Notes: generated from the letters alone by a model not told the origin. 64,000 bases of DNA from Haloquadratum walsbyi J07HQW2 (GCF_000415985.1 NZ_KE356561.1:2388289-2452288); one strand, 5' to 3'. Positions 9,354 through 18,784 are shown, counted from the stretch's first letter. Numbers and translations are program-made.

Positions 9354-10442
9354 ATGAACCGGTCTATCTACTTACTGAAACGACTTACATTAGCCATTCC
9401 AGTCCTCCTCTTTGGACTGACAATGTCGTTTTTGATTATGTATAAAGGTCCGATCGATCCAGTATTATCGATCCTTGGTCGAGATGCAAACCCTGAGGCT
9501 GCTCGTCAACTTCGAATTTCTCTGGGGATCATCCGTCCTAACGGGACACCAATTCCGCTATGGGAACAATACGGGATGGTATTACGCAATCTTGTTACCT
9601 TCCAATTTGGTCAGTCATGGATTATCCAGCGCGGTGCATCCGTTCAAACCGTTATCCTCGGGCGGATGGCGCCTACGCTGTGGCTCGGGTGGTGGTCAGT
9701 TGTCATTGCATTATTAATTGGTATACCAGTTGGACTATATGCTGGGCTCAAAGCGAACACATGGGGCGATTACTTCGCCTCTGGTGGCGGTATCATCTGG
9801 CGAGCGATGCCTAATTTTTGGCTTGCAGTGATGATTGCTGGAAGTCTCTCGGCTGGTGGTGTTCTTTCGTGGTATCGCGCATTTGGCGTGAACACCGATG
9901 TCATTGGGACACCAGCCGCGGTGCGACAGCTCTTTACTGTCATTGACCCTTTCGGAGCAGTACCACTCATTGGATTAATTGTCATCCCTGTTCCGAATGT
10001 TGAAAATTTCATTATTGCATTCAAGTGGATTCTGCCTGCAGCCCTTGTGTTGGGGTCAGCGTCGATGGGGAATGAAATTCGGATTGGCCGGACAGCGGTA
10101 CTTGAGAGTCTTAATTCGAAATATATCGAAACGGCAAAAGCAAAAGGACTCTCAGCACGGCGAATAATTATCAAACATGTTGGCCGTAACGCAATTGTGC
10201 CACTACTCCCAGTGATTATGGGTGAGTTTTATTTGCTCATCGGCGGATCAGTGTTAGTCGAGCAGGTATTCAGTATTAATGGGCTTGGTAACCTGTTTTT
10301 CCGGGCGATCCTCGGTCCAGATATTCCTGTCGTGATGACACTCATCTTTGTCTTTATCATCATTCAAATACTATTCAATATTGTACAGGATCTTCTCTAC
10401 ACAGTTGTCGATCCGAGAATCACACTCGAAGATACCGAATAA
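9354..10442 (+). CDS. Peptide-type ABC transporter permease (DppB type), second operon
   Basis: 362 residues, somewhat longer than the DppB at 3101. The N-terminus YLLKRLTLAIPVLLFGLT is typical. An expanded extracytoplasmic region between helices includes a hydrophobic VPLIGLIVIPVPNVEN segment around residue 205. The EAA loop is recognisable as YIETAKAKGLSARRIIIKH near 258, and the C-terminus ends LLYTVVDPRITL, the usual DppB end. Its TAA overlaps an ATG by one base. 136 AT-rich bases separate it from the permuted binding protein. It pairs with the DppC-type protein at 10593. Confidence 0.9.
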   Translation: MNRSIYLLKRLTLAIPVLLFGLTMSFLIMYKGPIDPVLSILGRDANPEAARQLRISLGIIRPNGTPIPLWEQYGMVLRNLVTFQFGQSWIIQRGASVQTVILGRMAPTLWLGWWSVVIALLIGIPVGLYAGLKANTWGDYFASGGGIIWRAMPNFWLAVMIAGSLSAGGVLSWYRAFGVNTDVIGTPAAVRQLFTVIDPFGAVPLIGLIVIPVPNVENFIIAFKWILPAALVLGSASMGNEIRIGRTAVLESLNSKYIETAKAKGLSARRIIIKHVGRNAIVPLLPVIMGEFYLLIGGSVLVEQVFSINGLGNLFFRAILGPDIPVVMTLIFVFIIIQILFNIVQDLLYTVVDPRITLEDTE

Positions 10443-10627
10443 TGAATGACCCCGAATACTTCCCTGTTGATACTGCTGACACTCCTAACAGTATCACGCC
10501 GCATGGATTTGCTATGCTATCCGGTGATTCACTTCGAGTCTTAGGTGTCCTAAATTCAACTCAGCGCCCGTTCCACATCACAATCGATTCACATGTGCGC
10601 ACGCTCTCACACAACTTCAACCGTTGA
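10442..10627 (+). CDS. Possible small upstream ORF overlapping the second DppC start
   Basis: 61 codons beginning one base before the end of the DppB stop, in a different reading frame from the downstream permease, which it overlaps by 35 bases. The product is hydrophilic and resembles no family I recognise. It could be a short coupling ORF, or the original N-terminus of the DppC-type protein separated by a frameshift. The frame of the permease has stops at 10542 and 10551, so the permease cannot extend upstream in its own frame. The evidence is only position and coupling. Confidence 0.25.
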   Translation: MNDPEYFPVDTADTPNSITPHGFAMLSGDSLRVLGVLNSTQRPFHITIDSHVRTLSHNFNR

Positions 10628-12155
10628 GACGACCACTGACGATCCGTTTCAGCGCGATGGACAATCAGTTCGCGCTCGCATCACCGCCGAACCAACGCCG
10701 GCAGCTAGATGGGCACTTGTCGCGATTGGACTTCTTGCAGTTGAGTTCGGTGCCTTTCTAAGTGGACTACTGACGATTCTCGATGGCATTGTCATCGGTC
10801 TGACGGCGTTTATTGATATTGCTGTCGGCATCATCAACCCACAGCTTGCAACTACCGTCGTTGACATACAGACAGCGGCTTCAAATGCGATTACAACCGC
10901 TCGTGATGCCGCTGAGGGCATTCCAACCCTTTTGAGTCGCGAAACAATCCCAAATCAGGGTCATCTCATGGGTCCTAACGGACCGTGGACTGGTCCGATA
11001 CTTGGCGTTGAACCGGCTTTCGCATGGGCAATTCGTGCAGTATTGATTGTTGGATACTCGTTGTTTGTTTTTTATTGGATTTTCCGAGGATGGACAATCT
11101 TCCGAGATCACTATCGACAGGCTGCATGGACGCCGACTGATGATATCGTTGATCGCCTTTCTGAGCACCGCTGGGGACAATTTGGGATTATCATTATTGC
11201 CTTATTCATTACAATGGCACTGTTCGGACCCGCACTCGGACCAACCACTGTTGAGCAAAATATTATTTCACCGTATAGTCATGAGGTTACGTATTTCAAT
11301 GCTGACAGCCAGAGTGTTGAGACAATTACGGCTGGCGATGCCAATTTTGACTCTAAATCAAAGGGATCGAGTGAACAAAATGTAGGTCCAATGAGCTATG
11401 ATGAATTCAATCGATTTCACCCGTTCGGCACTCTCCCGAACGGTCGGGATTTATTTACATTTATGATGGGTGGGGCACGGATCACACTCATCGTTGCTGG
11501 TCTTGCAATCGGATTAAGTAGTCTCATTGCTGCCACGCTTGCGATGATGTCTGCATTCTATGGTGGGCGAATTGACCTTGGTATCCTAACAACAGCTGAT
11601 GGTGTTGTCTCCATCCCACAATTGCTTCTATTAATCATGATCAGTGCTGTCTTTGCTGATCACTGGCTTGCAACAGTATTAGATGGTGGCTTCCTTCTCG
11701 CGCTGATCTTTGCATTTACTGGGTGGCCGTTTCTCTGGCGGGCTGTTCGTGGACCGGCACTACAAGTTGCTCGCGAATCATGGGTTGATGCCGCCCGCAG
11801 TTTCGGACAGGCTCCACGGACAATTATGCGAAAACATATGCTTCCATATGTCACTGGATATCTCTTAGTGTATGCTTCACTCTCAACTGGGGGAATCATT
11901 ATTGGACTTGCTGCTTTGTCCTTTCTTGGCAATGGTCTTGGAATCACACCACCAACACCAGCATGGGGACGGGCGGTTTCACTTGGACAAAGCTATGTCT
12001 CCAGTTCGTCCTGGCATATTTCATTACTCCCCGGATTAATGATCGTTCTCCTTGTGACTGGATTGAACGCATTTGGTGATGGACTTCGAGATGCAATTGA
12101 CCCAGAGAGCGATGGCAGCGATCGTACCGAAGGAGCGACTGGAGGTGGTGCTTGA
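10593..12155 (+). CDS. Peptide-type ABC transporter permease (DppC type) with long N-terminal membrane extension
   Basis: 520 residues, about 220 longer than the DppC at 4060. The first ~170 residues form an extra module: a hydrophilic start, a strongly hydrophobic stretch from about residue 40 to 90, an Ala/Thr-rich loop, then another helix (AIRAVLIVGYSLFVFYWIF) near 148. The canonical part begins with FGIIIIALFITMALFGPALG near 196. An extracellular insertion follows, then the DppC hallmark HPFGTLPNGRDLFTFMMGGA near 275, and the EAA loop SWVDAARSFGQAPRTIMRKH near 395. ATG 10593 is the first start in frame after stops at 10542 and 10551. Its stop overlaps the next ATG (TGATG). It should be the second pore subunit of this importer. 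Confidence 0.88.
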   Translation: MCARSHTTSTVETTTDDPFQRDGQSVRARITAEPTPAARWALVAIGLLAVEFGAFLSGLLTILDGIVIGLTAFIDIAVGIINPQLATTVVDIQTAASNAITTARDAAEGIPTLLSRETIPNQGHLMGPNGPWTGPILGVEPAFAWAIRAVLIVGYSLFVFYWIFRGWTIFRDHYRQAAWTPTDDIVDRLSEHRWGQFGIIIIALFITMALFGPALGPTTVEQNIISPYSHEVTYFNADSQSVETITAGDANFDSKSKGSSEQNVGPMSYDEFNRFHPFGTLPNGRDLFTFMMGGARITLIVAGLAIGLSSLIAATLAMMSAFYGGRIDLGILTTADGVVSIPQLLLLIMISAVFADHWLATVLDGGFLLALIFAFTGWPFLWRAVRGPALQVARESWVDAARSFGQAPRTIMRKHMLPYVTGYLLVYASLSTGGIIIGLAALSFLGNGLGITPPTPAWGRAVSLGQSYVSSSSWHISLLPGLMIVLLVTGLNAFGDGLRDAIDPESDGSDRTEGATGGGA

Positions 12156-13288
12156 TGGAATCATCAGCTCCCGGCTCTAACGCGAGTTCGGTCACGGATA
12201 GCCAACGAGATGCATCCCCACTGGGTCAACCTAATGATGATGTGGTGCTCTCTGTCCGTGATCTCACGACAGTGTTTCGCACCGATCATGAAACGATTCA
12301 TGCCGTCGACAGTATTGATTTTGATGTTCACCGCGGCGAAACGGTTGGTATCGTCGGTGAATCTGGGTCTGGAAAAAGCGTGACCGCCCGCTCAATTATG
12401 GGTCTGATTGATGCACCGGGTGAGATACTCCCCACATCGTCTATCAGATTCAACGACACAGAGCTCACCAACTGTGACGATGATCAATATCGAGCAATCC
12501 GTGGTAATGGTATTGGAATGGTATTCCAAGACCCTCAACAATCGCTCAATCCGGTCTATACAATCGGCAACCAGATCCGGGAGGCACTTTCCGTGAACCA
12601 GAGTATCCGCGGCGAGGAGGCTCGGGAACGAGCGATTGAACTACTCGAAGCTGTTGCAATCCCAGATCCTGCTCGCCGACTATCGGAGTATCCACATGAG
12701 TTCTCTGGGGGAATGCGACAGCGAGCAGTTATTGCGATGATGCTTGCCTGTGACCCGGAATTTCTCATTTGTGATGAACCAACAACAGCCCTTGATGTAA
12801 CTATCCAAGCACAGATTCTCGATCTTTTCACCAATATACAGCAGGAGCGTGATCTCTCAATTCTGTTTATTACTCACGATATGGGTGTGATTGCACAAAT
12901 TGCAGACCGCGTCAACGTTGTTTATGCAGGTGAGATTGTTGAACGGGCTCCTGTTGAGCGACTGTTTCAGTCCCCACAGCATCCATATACACGTGGTCTA
13001 CTGGAGGCGATTCCTGGACGACGGTCCGGTGATGACGGACTGCGGACAATCGACGGTGATGTTCCAACGCCACATGCGCCTGCGACTGAGTGTCGATTTG
13101 CGCCGCGGTGTCCGAAAGCCTTCGATGAGTGTGAAGCTGTGCCGCCACAACATGTCAGCGTTGATGATGACTCAGCTCATACCGCAGCTTGTCTTCTTTA
13201 TCCGGAGCAAAAGGAAGAATCAGCACGTGTGGCGGAACATCGCCGTCGTGCACAGACAGATGTCGATGGAGGTGATTATCATGAGTAA
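12155..13288 (+). CDS. Peptide-type ABC transporter ATP-binding protein (DppD type), second operon
   Basis: 377 residues from ATG 12155, which shares its A with the preceding TGA; a TTG three bases upstream is the only nearby alternative. GGAGGTGGTG at 12141 is a good ribosome-binding site. Walker A GESGSGKS lies near residue 68. The signature is [10 protein letters not shown] near 184, with Met in place of the more usual Gln, and Walker B is [11 protein letters not shown] near 204. The C-terminal Cys cluster [14 protein letters not shown] and a later Cys are present, as in other OppD-like ATPases. It overlaps the following ATPase gene by eight bases. Confidence 0.91.
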   Translation: MESSAPGSNASSVTDSQRDASPLGQPNDDVVLSVRDLTTVFRTDHETIHAVDSIDFDVHRGETVGIVGESGSGKSVTARSIMGLIDAPGEILPTSSIRFNDTELTNCDDDQYRAIRGNGIGMVFQDPQQSLNPVYTIGNQIREALSVNQSIRGEEARERAIELLEAVAIPDPARRLSEYPHEFSGGMRQRAVIAMMLACDPEFLICDEPTTALDVTIQAQILDLFTNIQQERDLSILFITHDMGVIAQIADRVNVVYAGEIVERAPVERLFQSPQHPYTRGLLEAIPGRRSGDDGLRTIDGDVPTPHAPATECRFAPRCPKAFDECEAVPPQHVSVDDDSAHTAACLLYPEQKEESARVAEHRRRAQTDVDGGDYHE

Positions 13289-14741
13289 ACCAGCTGATTC
13301 ACGTTCTGATCCTGATGAGTCAATACGGTCTCCACAGTCAGTCTCCAATATGGATACAGATCCGCTTGTGACTGTCAGAGATTTAAAGACATACTATGGT
13401 GGTGATGGTGCATTCGCGGATCCGCCGGTAAAGGCAGTTGATGGAGTTAGTTTTCAAATTGAGCGTGGTGAGACACTTGGATTGGTTGGTGAATCCGGTT
13501 CTGGAAAAACAACGCTAGGGCGTACACTTGTCCGGTTAGAAGCGGCAACCGCAGGAGAAATTACATTTGACGGCACTGATGTCACGACTTTAGATAGCGA
13601 TTCACTCACTGAGTGGCGCCAGCGTGCGCAGATCGTATTTCAGGATCCTGAGTCAAGTCTTAACGATCGTATGACCGTTGGTGAGATCATTCGTGAACCA
13701 CTTGATGCACACGGATGGGGAACAAAACAAAAACGCCGTGATCGTGTTCAAACGCTACTTGCTGATGTTGGACTTCAACCGGAACATTACGTCAGATATC
13801 CACATCAGTTCTCAGGTGGTCAACGTCAACGTGTCGGTATTGCACGTGCACTCGCACTTGAGCCGGAATTTCTCGTACTCGATGAGCCAGTGAGTGCGCT
13901 TGACGTGAGTGTTCAAGCGAAGATCATTTCCCTTCTTGACGACCTCCAAACGAAATTCGGATTGACGTATCTCTTCATTGCTCACGATCTTTCAGTAGTC
14001 AGACATATTTGTGATCGAGTTGCAGTATTGTATCTTGGCAAAATAATGGAGATTGGTGAGACAGAGCAGTTGTATCAAAGCCCACAGAATCCATATACAC
14101 GGGCACTACTTTCCGCAATTCCAAATCCAGACCCACAGGACACGACTACGCGTATCACACTTCCGGGGACACCGCCAAGTCCTCGTGATCCTCCGACAGG
14201 ATGTCAGTTCGCGACACGATGTCCAGCAAAACTCCGCCCAAGTGAACTTGAACATCTTGATACAACAACATGGGAGCGTATTGAGCGCTTTCGCGAAGTT
14301 GTTCGAGAGCGCTCCCGGGTAGACCCTGGTGTTCGTGGGCAGATTGCTCGGCGGCTCGGATTATTCTCAGCACACGATGACATCGATTCAGCCGTTGTAG
14401 ACCTCTTTGGTGACTTAGATGAGTGCCCACCAATAGTCGCTGATTCTATTGGATCAGCTGTTGAGCATATTAAATCAGGCTATCCCGAGAAGGCACGTGA
14501 GTCACTTCGAGATACCTTTGGCAGTATCTGTGACCGCGAAGAGCCGACACTACAGGCTGTCAACACTGGTGACACTCGCGACTCATCATCTTCTCCGACA
14601 GCGATGACACAACGAAGCTATTGTCACTGTCATAAATCTGAACATGATGATGTCTCAACGATATTTGACCGACGTCTTGATGACCCTGACGCTGGAACAC
14701 ATTCGTCTGTCGATCAGACTGATCACTCATACGATCAATAA
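13281..14741 (+). CDS. Peptide-type ABC transporter ATP-binding protein (DppF type) with C-terminal insertion
   Basis: 486 residues, about 100-150 longer than a usual DppF. I chose ATG 13281, preceded by GGAGGTG, because upstream codons in this frame overlap the previous ATPase gene. Walker A is GESGSGKT near 70, the signature [15 protein letters not shown] near 178 and Walker [12 protein letters not shown] near 198. The C-terminal cysteine region is interrupted. CQFATRCP near 308 is followed by about 70 mostly helical, charged residues before ECPP near 381 and a further Cys (SICD) near 416. A Ser/Thr/Asp-rich tail with YCHCHK near 447 then follows. It should form the ATPase pair with 12155. 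Its stop overlaps the ATG of the small membrane protein by one base. Confidence 0.9.
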   Translation: MSKPADSRSDPDESIRSPQSVSNMDTDPLVTVRDLKTYYGGDGAFADPPVKAVDGVSFQIERGETLGLVGESGSGKTTLGRTLVRLEAATAGEITFDGTDVTTLDSDSLTEWRQRAQIVFQDPESSLNDRMTVGEIIREPLDAHGWGTKQKRRDRVQTLLADVGLQPEHYVRYPHQFSGGQRQRVGIARALALEPEFLVLDEPVSALDVSVQAKIISLLDDLQTKFGLTYLFIAHDLSVVRHICDRVAVLYLGKIMEIGETEQLYQSPQNPYTRALLSAIPNPDPQDTTTRITLPGTPPSPRDPPTGCQFATRCPAKLRPSELEHLDTTTWERIERFREVVRERSRVDPGVRGQIARRLGLFSAHDDIDSAVVDLFGDLDECPPIVADSIGSAVEHIKSGYPEKARESLRDTFGSICDREEPTLQAVNTGDTRDSSSSPTAMTQRSYCHCHKSEHDDVSTIFDRRLDDPDAGTHSSVDQTDHSYDQ

Positions 14742-15205
14742 TGACACAGATATCTAAACTGACATTACAACTGACTGATTTTTTACTTTGGGTGTTATTT
14801 ACTTCGACAGTGACTGTCATCACGAGCGGTGTTACTGCGCTTATTATCTGGGCGAATCTCATCGCAGTAAAAAACGCATTATTTGCGGTTGGTATCGTTC
14901 TTTTTGGCATTGGGAGTATTGGAATTCAGCCAGAGCGTATTCGTCGTCGTGCAACTAATACTCGCTCAGCCGGTGCCACGGAGTCATCAAGCGGGACACG
15001 CCCACAGGTATCACTTGGACAGTTTTCGGTTGATACTAACGCTGAGTATGGATTTGAACAGCGAATTCAAACAATCCCACCGTTACGTGATAACCGGCTG
15101 TCGTTTGGTGAACGAATCAGTCGAGACTGGAAGATCTTTGCGACAAGTCTCCTTGTCCTTGCGACGTCACTTTATTTTGAAATTGGACTTGATGTTCATA
15201 TTTAA
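14741..15205 (+). CDS. Small membrane protein ending the second peptide ABC operon
   Basis: 154 residues, translationally coupled to the ATPase (its ATG starts on the last base of the TAA). Two hydrophobic helices sit in the first 60 residues (LLWVLFTSTVTVITSGVTAL, then ALFAVGIVLFGIGSIG). A hydrophilic stretch of about 70 residues follows, then a C-terminal hydrophobic segment (IFATSLLVLATSLYFEIGL). No enzymatic motif is visible and I do not recognise the family. Its invariant-looking position at the operon end suggests an accessory or stabilising subunit of the transporter, which is inference only. Confidence 0.75.
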   Translation: MTQISKLTLQLTDFLLWVLFTSTVTVITSGVTALIIWANLIAVKNALFAVGIVLFGIGSIGIQPERIRRRATNTRSAGATESSSGTRPQVSLGQFSVDTNAEYGFEQRIQTIPPLRDNRLSFGERISRDWKIFATSLLVLATSLYFEIGLDVHI

Positions 15206-15386
15206 TCGACTTATCCAGCACAAGATATTCATAAATACGTCATTTCAACGAATCAATTGAACCAATACCAATCTCAGCGTCAATCTGACGTCTATCACGT
15301 TTAGTGGTACCATATCTTAACTCTCATGAAAGCCCAGTCAAAATTGGGGGAACATTCAGGCTGATGGGCTATCATACACTTGTATA

Positions 15387-16037
15387 ATGCGGATTGGTCC
15401 AGACTCTGGTATTCCCGGTGAGCAATCTCGTAAGCACAACACGAACAGTGACCCGACACATATTGCTGCTGCTTCTGATGCTGTTCGCGATGGATGGAAA
15501 GCAACGATCAAGGATACTTACCGTATGATTGATGATCGCGAAACAGACGGACACCATACTGCTCTTGTGATTGCTGCTGAGACAGCACCTCGTGGATCTG
15601 ATGGTGGTGATATAGATAATATTATTGATATATCTGAGTCTGTCATCATTACCCCACCTGAGGGTTCATCTGTGCCGACATGGGGACTCAGATATACCGT
15701 CCCGCGCAACGCACAAGAAGCACTCGGGTTTATCGAACCACCCTTTACCGTGAATGAGACGCTTGTATATCAACGAGCAGTTGAGGGAACAGTATTCATT
15801 GTCACCGAATGTATTTGCACTGAGGAAATATCCGCACCGCAGTCGTTGTTTATTGCTGGCGCGTACCCATCTGGTCATGCTAAATCACTGGTGAGAGTTG
15901 CAACGAATCACGATCGAATGTTTTCACATCTTAGCTATCTTGATGGAACACACATTGTGACACTCTCACATGACGACTCAACCACATTTTTCCCGAATCC
16001 TGAGCGGTTTCTCGATGCTGGATTAGATAAAAAATAA
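15387..16037 (+). CDS. Haloarchaeal conserved hypothetical protein
   Basis: 216 residues, acidic, soluble, no signal peptide or membrane segment. A possibly helical N-terminal part contains DGWKATIKDTYRMIDDRE, followed by TALVIAAETAPRGSD. A central beta-rich part contains GLRYTVPRNAQEALGFIEPP and TVFIVTECICTEE. The C-terminal part ends with a predicted strand-rich FSHLSYLDGTHIVTLSHDD segment. The pattern looks like a conserved protein of haloarchaea, but I cannot name a function. About 180 bases separate it from the ABC operon and it probably has its own promoter. Codon use matches its neighbours. Confidence 0.75.
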   Translation: MRIGPDSGIPGEQSRKHNTNSDPTHIAAASDAVRDGWKATIKDTYRMIDDRETDGHHTALVIAAETAPRGSDGGDIDNIIDISESVIITPPEGSSVPTWGLRYTVPRNAQEALGFIEPPFTVNETLVYQRAVEGTVFIVTECICTEEISAPQSLFIAGAYPSGHAKSLVRVATNHDRMFSHLSYLDGTHIVTLSHDDSTTFFPNPERFLDAGLDKK

Positions 16038-16241
16038 CGTTTGATGTGTCCGCTCAATTTGTGACGTACGGGGAGTTGATGTCGGGTATGAATACAATTT
16101 TTCTATCCCTTCGGTCTGAGTCACCGCTCTCAGACGAACACCAAGCCATATTATCACGCGGGAGTAATCTCACTAACGCTAGGTATATATTACTAATATG
16201 TGATCCATTATGTATCATATCACAATAGCCTCTGTTCATTT

Positions 16242-17312
16242 ATGCCTAAAATAATCAGCCTTGGTAGCATCAATGTTGACCGCATCCATCATATCTCATC
16301 TGATGTGCTTGAAGATCTCACATCCACACACGCATGGTTTCCAGATTGTGGTGAAACAGTTATACATGATGTTGGATCACTCCCGTCGTCAATCCCAACA
16401 TCGCCAGATACGGTACAATACGGCGGTAAAGGAGCGAATCAAGCTATAGCTGCAACAAATGCAGGGGCTGACGCGACACTGCTCGGTGCCGTTGGATCTG
16501 ATAGTGAGGGTACAGATGTCTGTGACCATCTCAGTGAATCTGGCGTCAATATCAGTAATGTACAGTTGACACCAATGCCGACTGGAACCGCAGATATTTT
16601 TATTGACCCTGAAAGTGACAATCGAATTGTCGTTCGTCCCGGTGCCAATAGAGCAATTGATATCGATTATATCAACGCTCACTTTGAGAGGATTATCGCT
16701 GGTGATTGTCTTTTGATTCAAAACGAGATTCCACCTGAGCCAGTCACTCACTTACTTGACCGACTCACGGTGAGTGACGACCCGCCGATTGTCTTTTTTG
16801 ACCCGGCTCCTGCCGGTGACGCTGATCAACTACTTAAATCGAATGCGATTGACTATGTGACACCAAATGAGACCGAATACGCAGCACTCAATTCAGCGCT
16901 CATTGAGTATGCAGGCGTCATCATTCGCAAAGCAGGCGGTGATGATGCTACTGTCGAGATACCGAATTCTACAGACTTAGATGTCTCTCAAATTGTCCCC
17001 GATGATTCTGATATCCCTGATCATATACATATCATGACAAATACAGAAAATGAGAATCAGACGGGAGCAAAGCCACCGGATTCAGTGCAACTTTCTATCA
17101 CACCTCCCACAGTCGATACAGTCGATACAACAGGTGCAGGTGATGTTCTTAGTGGCTACCTTGCTGCTCGACTTCCTGTGGAAAAGTCACTATTAGAGGC
17201 GATTAATGTAGCGATTATCGCCGGATCAATATCAACTCAATATACTGGCGCCCAGGAGGGTATTCCCACGTTATCGACTATTCGTGAGTTTCGTTCAGAC
17301 ACTACATATTAA
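16242..17312 (+). CDS. rbsK: Ribokinase-like PfkB sugar kinase
   Basis: 356 residues from ATG 16242, chosen because MPKIISLGSINVDR is the classic PfkB beginning; an upstream extension to 16200 would add a low-quality leader. The substrate-side motif GGKGANQA, characteristic of ribokinases, is near residue 61. FFDPAPAGDAD near 186 and the PNETEYAAL motif near 210 follow. The ATP-binding signature with catalytic Asp is TTGAGDVLSGYLAARL near 297. An Asp/Asn-rich insertion lies between 240 and 285. It should phosphorylate ribose or a related nucleoside-derived sugar at the 5' position. No transporter or isomerase gene is adjacent, so substrate is inferred from motifs only. Confidence 0.85.
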   Translation: MPKIISLGSINVDRIHHISSDVLEDLTSTHAWFPDCGETVIHDVGSLPSSIPTSPDTVQYGGKGANQAIAATNAGADATLLGAVGSDSEGTDVCDHLSESGVNISNVQLTPMPTGTADIFIDPESDNRIVVRPGANRAIDIDYINAHFERIIAGDCLLIQNEIPPEPVTHLLDRLTVSDDPPIVFFDPAPAGDADQLLKSNAIDYVTPNETEYAALNSALIEYAGVIIRKAGGDDATVEIPNSTDLDVSQIVPDDSDIPDHIHIMTNTENENQTGAKPPDSVQLSITPPTVDTVDTTGAGDVLSGYLAARLPVEKSLLEAINVAIIAGSISTQYTGAQEGIPTLSTIREFRSDTTY

Positions 17313-17375
17313 CCACATACATTTATTTTTGCACTGACAATTGCTGTCGCATCGGCTGCCAGTTACACGAATCAA

Positions 17376-17507
17376 TTACAACATCTGTTGGGTATCAAGA
17401 TCAGGATCACGCCATTCAGCTTGCAACTTAGAGTACAACCGATCTGGTGTATATACATTGATACTATAATTGATCATTCGGTTGTCATCATAGCCTTGCT
17501 CGTTCAT
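17376..17507 (-). CDS. Putative 43-residue small protein
   Basis: An ATG-started minus-strand frame of 43 codons in the gap between the ribokinase and tRNA-Phe. The product starts MNEQGYDDNRMINYSINVY and continues with TPDRLYSKLQAEWRDPDLD. The sequence is acidic, has a plausible amphipathic helix and uses codons like the neighbouring genes. It may be a genuine small haloarchaeal protein or the surviving piece of a longer gene, since the frame stays open for some codons upstream of the ATG. No family recognised. Confidence 0.4.
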   Translation of the reverse strand: MNEQGYDDNRMINYSINVYTPDRLYSKLQAEWRDPDLDTQQML

Positions 17508-17574
17508 GCCGCCGCAGTCTAGCGATTTTTTGATTCGAAACCTTTTTTCATGCAGTCATCATCTTCTCAAGTGC

Positions 17575-17648
17575 GCCGCCTTAGCTCAGCTTGGGAGAGC
17601 ACTCGACTGAAGATCGAGCTGTCCCTGGTTCAAATCCGGGAGGCGGCA
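17575..17648 (+). tRNA. tRNA-Phe (anticodon GAA)
   Basis: 74 nt with a fully paired acceptor stem (GCCGCCT at 17575-17581 with AGGCGGC at 17641-17647) and discriminator A. The anticodon stem CTCGA/TCGAG encloses loop CTGAAGA, giving GAA. The T-arm contains GGTTCAAATCC. No intron, and CCA is not encoded. Confidence 0.96.
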
Positions 17649-18011
17649 CTCGATTTCTATGTGACCCTTGTTCGCTGAATATGCCCTTTATAATGGTTTG
17701 TTATCTTACAACTACTTCAGATCCAACTCTGAGAATCACTCGAACCACAGCGTCGATTAACATTTCAGATGGAGTCGAACTGCTGTAACATAATATTTAC
17801 GCCTGTGTCGGTTATCGACTCAAAATATCCATTCTGTCTTGCTCAGCAGGTTTTGATCATGGTGTGCCCGACAATGTATCAACTGCTTAACGAAATTGAG
17901 CGACACCTATGACGAATTATATATCTCTCTGTTGATTTCGTTCCCGACGCGTATTTGGATACAATCCATATGAGCATGACTTTAATACTCGATATTTTAT
18001 ATCGAAGAGAT
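17649..18011. other. Intergenic region between tRNA-Phe and the decayed SDR
   Basis: About 360 AT-rich bases. The short frames here are not convincing. A TATA-like tract shortly before 18012 (around TTTTATATCG) may be the promoter of the broken SDR gene. Nothing else is supported. Confidence 0.4.
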
Positions 18012-18784
18012 ATGACTCCACATATCTCAGCAAAGAGCGAGGCGCTAATTCTCGGTGGGTCAAGCGGTATCGGGCTAGCCACCGCAGAGGAGCTATCTGA
18101 GCGAGGTATCAATGTCCATCTTGTCGGTCGGACGGAAGCGAAGCTGCAAGACGCAGTTGCAACTCTTCCGGGCGATGGGACAGGCGAGTACTCGGTGATT
18201 GATCTCTCTGAGGACGACGATGTTGATGCGTTTGTCGAAGCAGTTGAGCAGTCAGATAGTTCGATACAGTATTTGATTAATTCTGCAGGGTCGTTTGAAC
18301 CGAAGCCGTTCTTGGAGCACACAGAGTCCGACTATGACAAATACAGCGAATTGAATAAGGCGTTTTTCTTCATTACGCAGCTGTGGCCCGTGGAATGAAA
18401 AAGAACGGTGAAGGATCCATTGTCAATGTCGGTTCTATGTGGGCACAACAGGCCGTAGATGCAACGCCGTCGTCGGCTTACTCCATGTCAAAAGCCGGTC
18501 TACACGCGCTCACACAGAATCTCGCGGTTGAATTAGGAGAACACGGTGTGCGGGTTAACGCAGTCTCTCCAGCTGTGGTGGAGACTCCGATATATAGCGA
18601 GTTCATGGACCCGGAAGACATACATGAGAATTTGCAAGCATTCAATGATATGCACCCAATCGGTCGGGTTGGCGAGTCGGGAGAAGTAGCCGCAGTGATT
18701 GACTTCCTGCTTTCTGAGGAATCGAGTTGGGTAACTGGTGCAATCTGGGATGTGGACGGTGGCGTCATCGCTGGATCTATGTAG
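18012..18784 (+). pseudogene. Frameshifted short-chain dehydrogenase/reductase
   Basis: Two overlapping frames together make one SDR. Frame 1 (18012 to about 18380) has the Rossmann motif GGSSGIGLATAEEL and the LINSAGSFEPKPF segment. Frame 2 (about 18380-18784) continues with [16 protein letters not shown], the catalytic [13 protein letters not shown] (Tyr-x3-Lys), [19 protein letters not shown] and the C-terminal [12 protein letters not shown]. Around 18379, CATTACGCAGCTGTGGCC would read correctly with one extra base (CAG-GCT-GTG-GCC), so a single-base deletion explains the break. The intact product would be about 257 residues, normal for a classical SDR. It sits beside two other frameshifted genes, which argues for decay of the locus over a one-off sequencing error. 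Confidence 0.8.

Noticed and set aside
12912-13148. 78-codon minus-strand frame
   Set aside because: It lies antisense within a well-supported ATPase gene and has no motif.
12891-13280. Long N-terminal extension of the DppF-type ATPase frame
   Set aside because: These codons lie inside the upstream ATPase gene in another frame; the true start is ATG 13281 with its own GGAGGTG.
18012-18398. Intact short SDR-like protein
   Set aside because: The first frame ends in non-SDR residues right where a second frame continues the family pattern, so a frameshift is the better reading.
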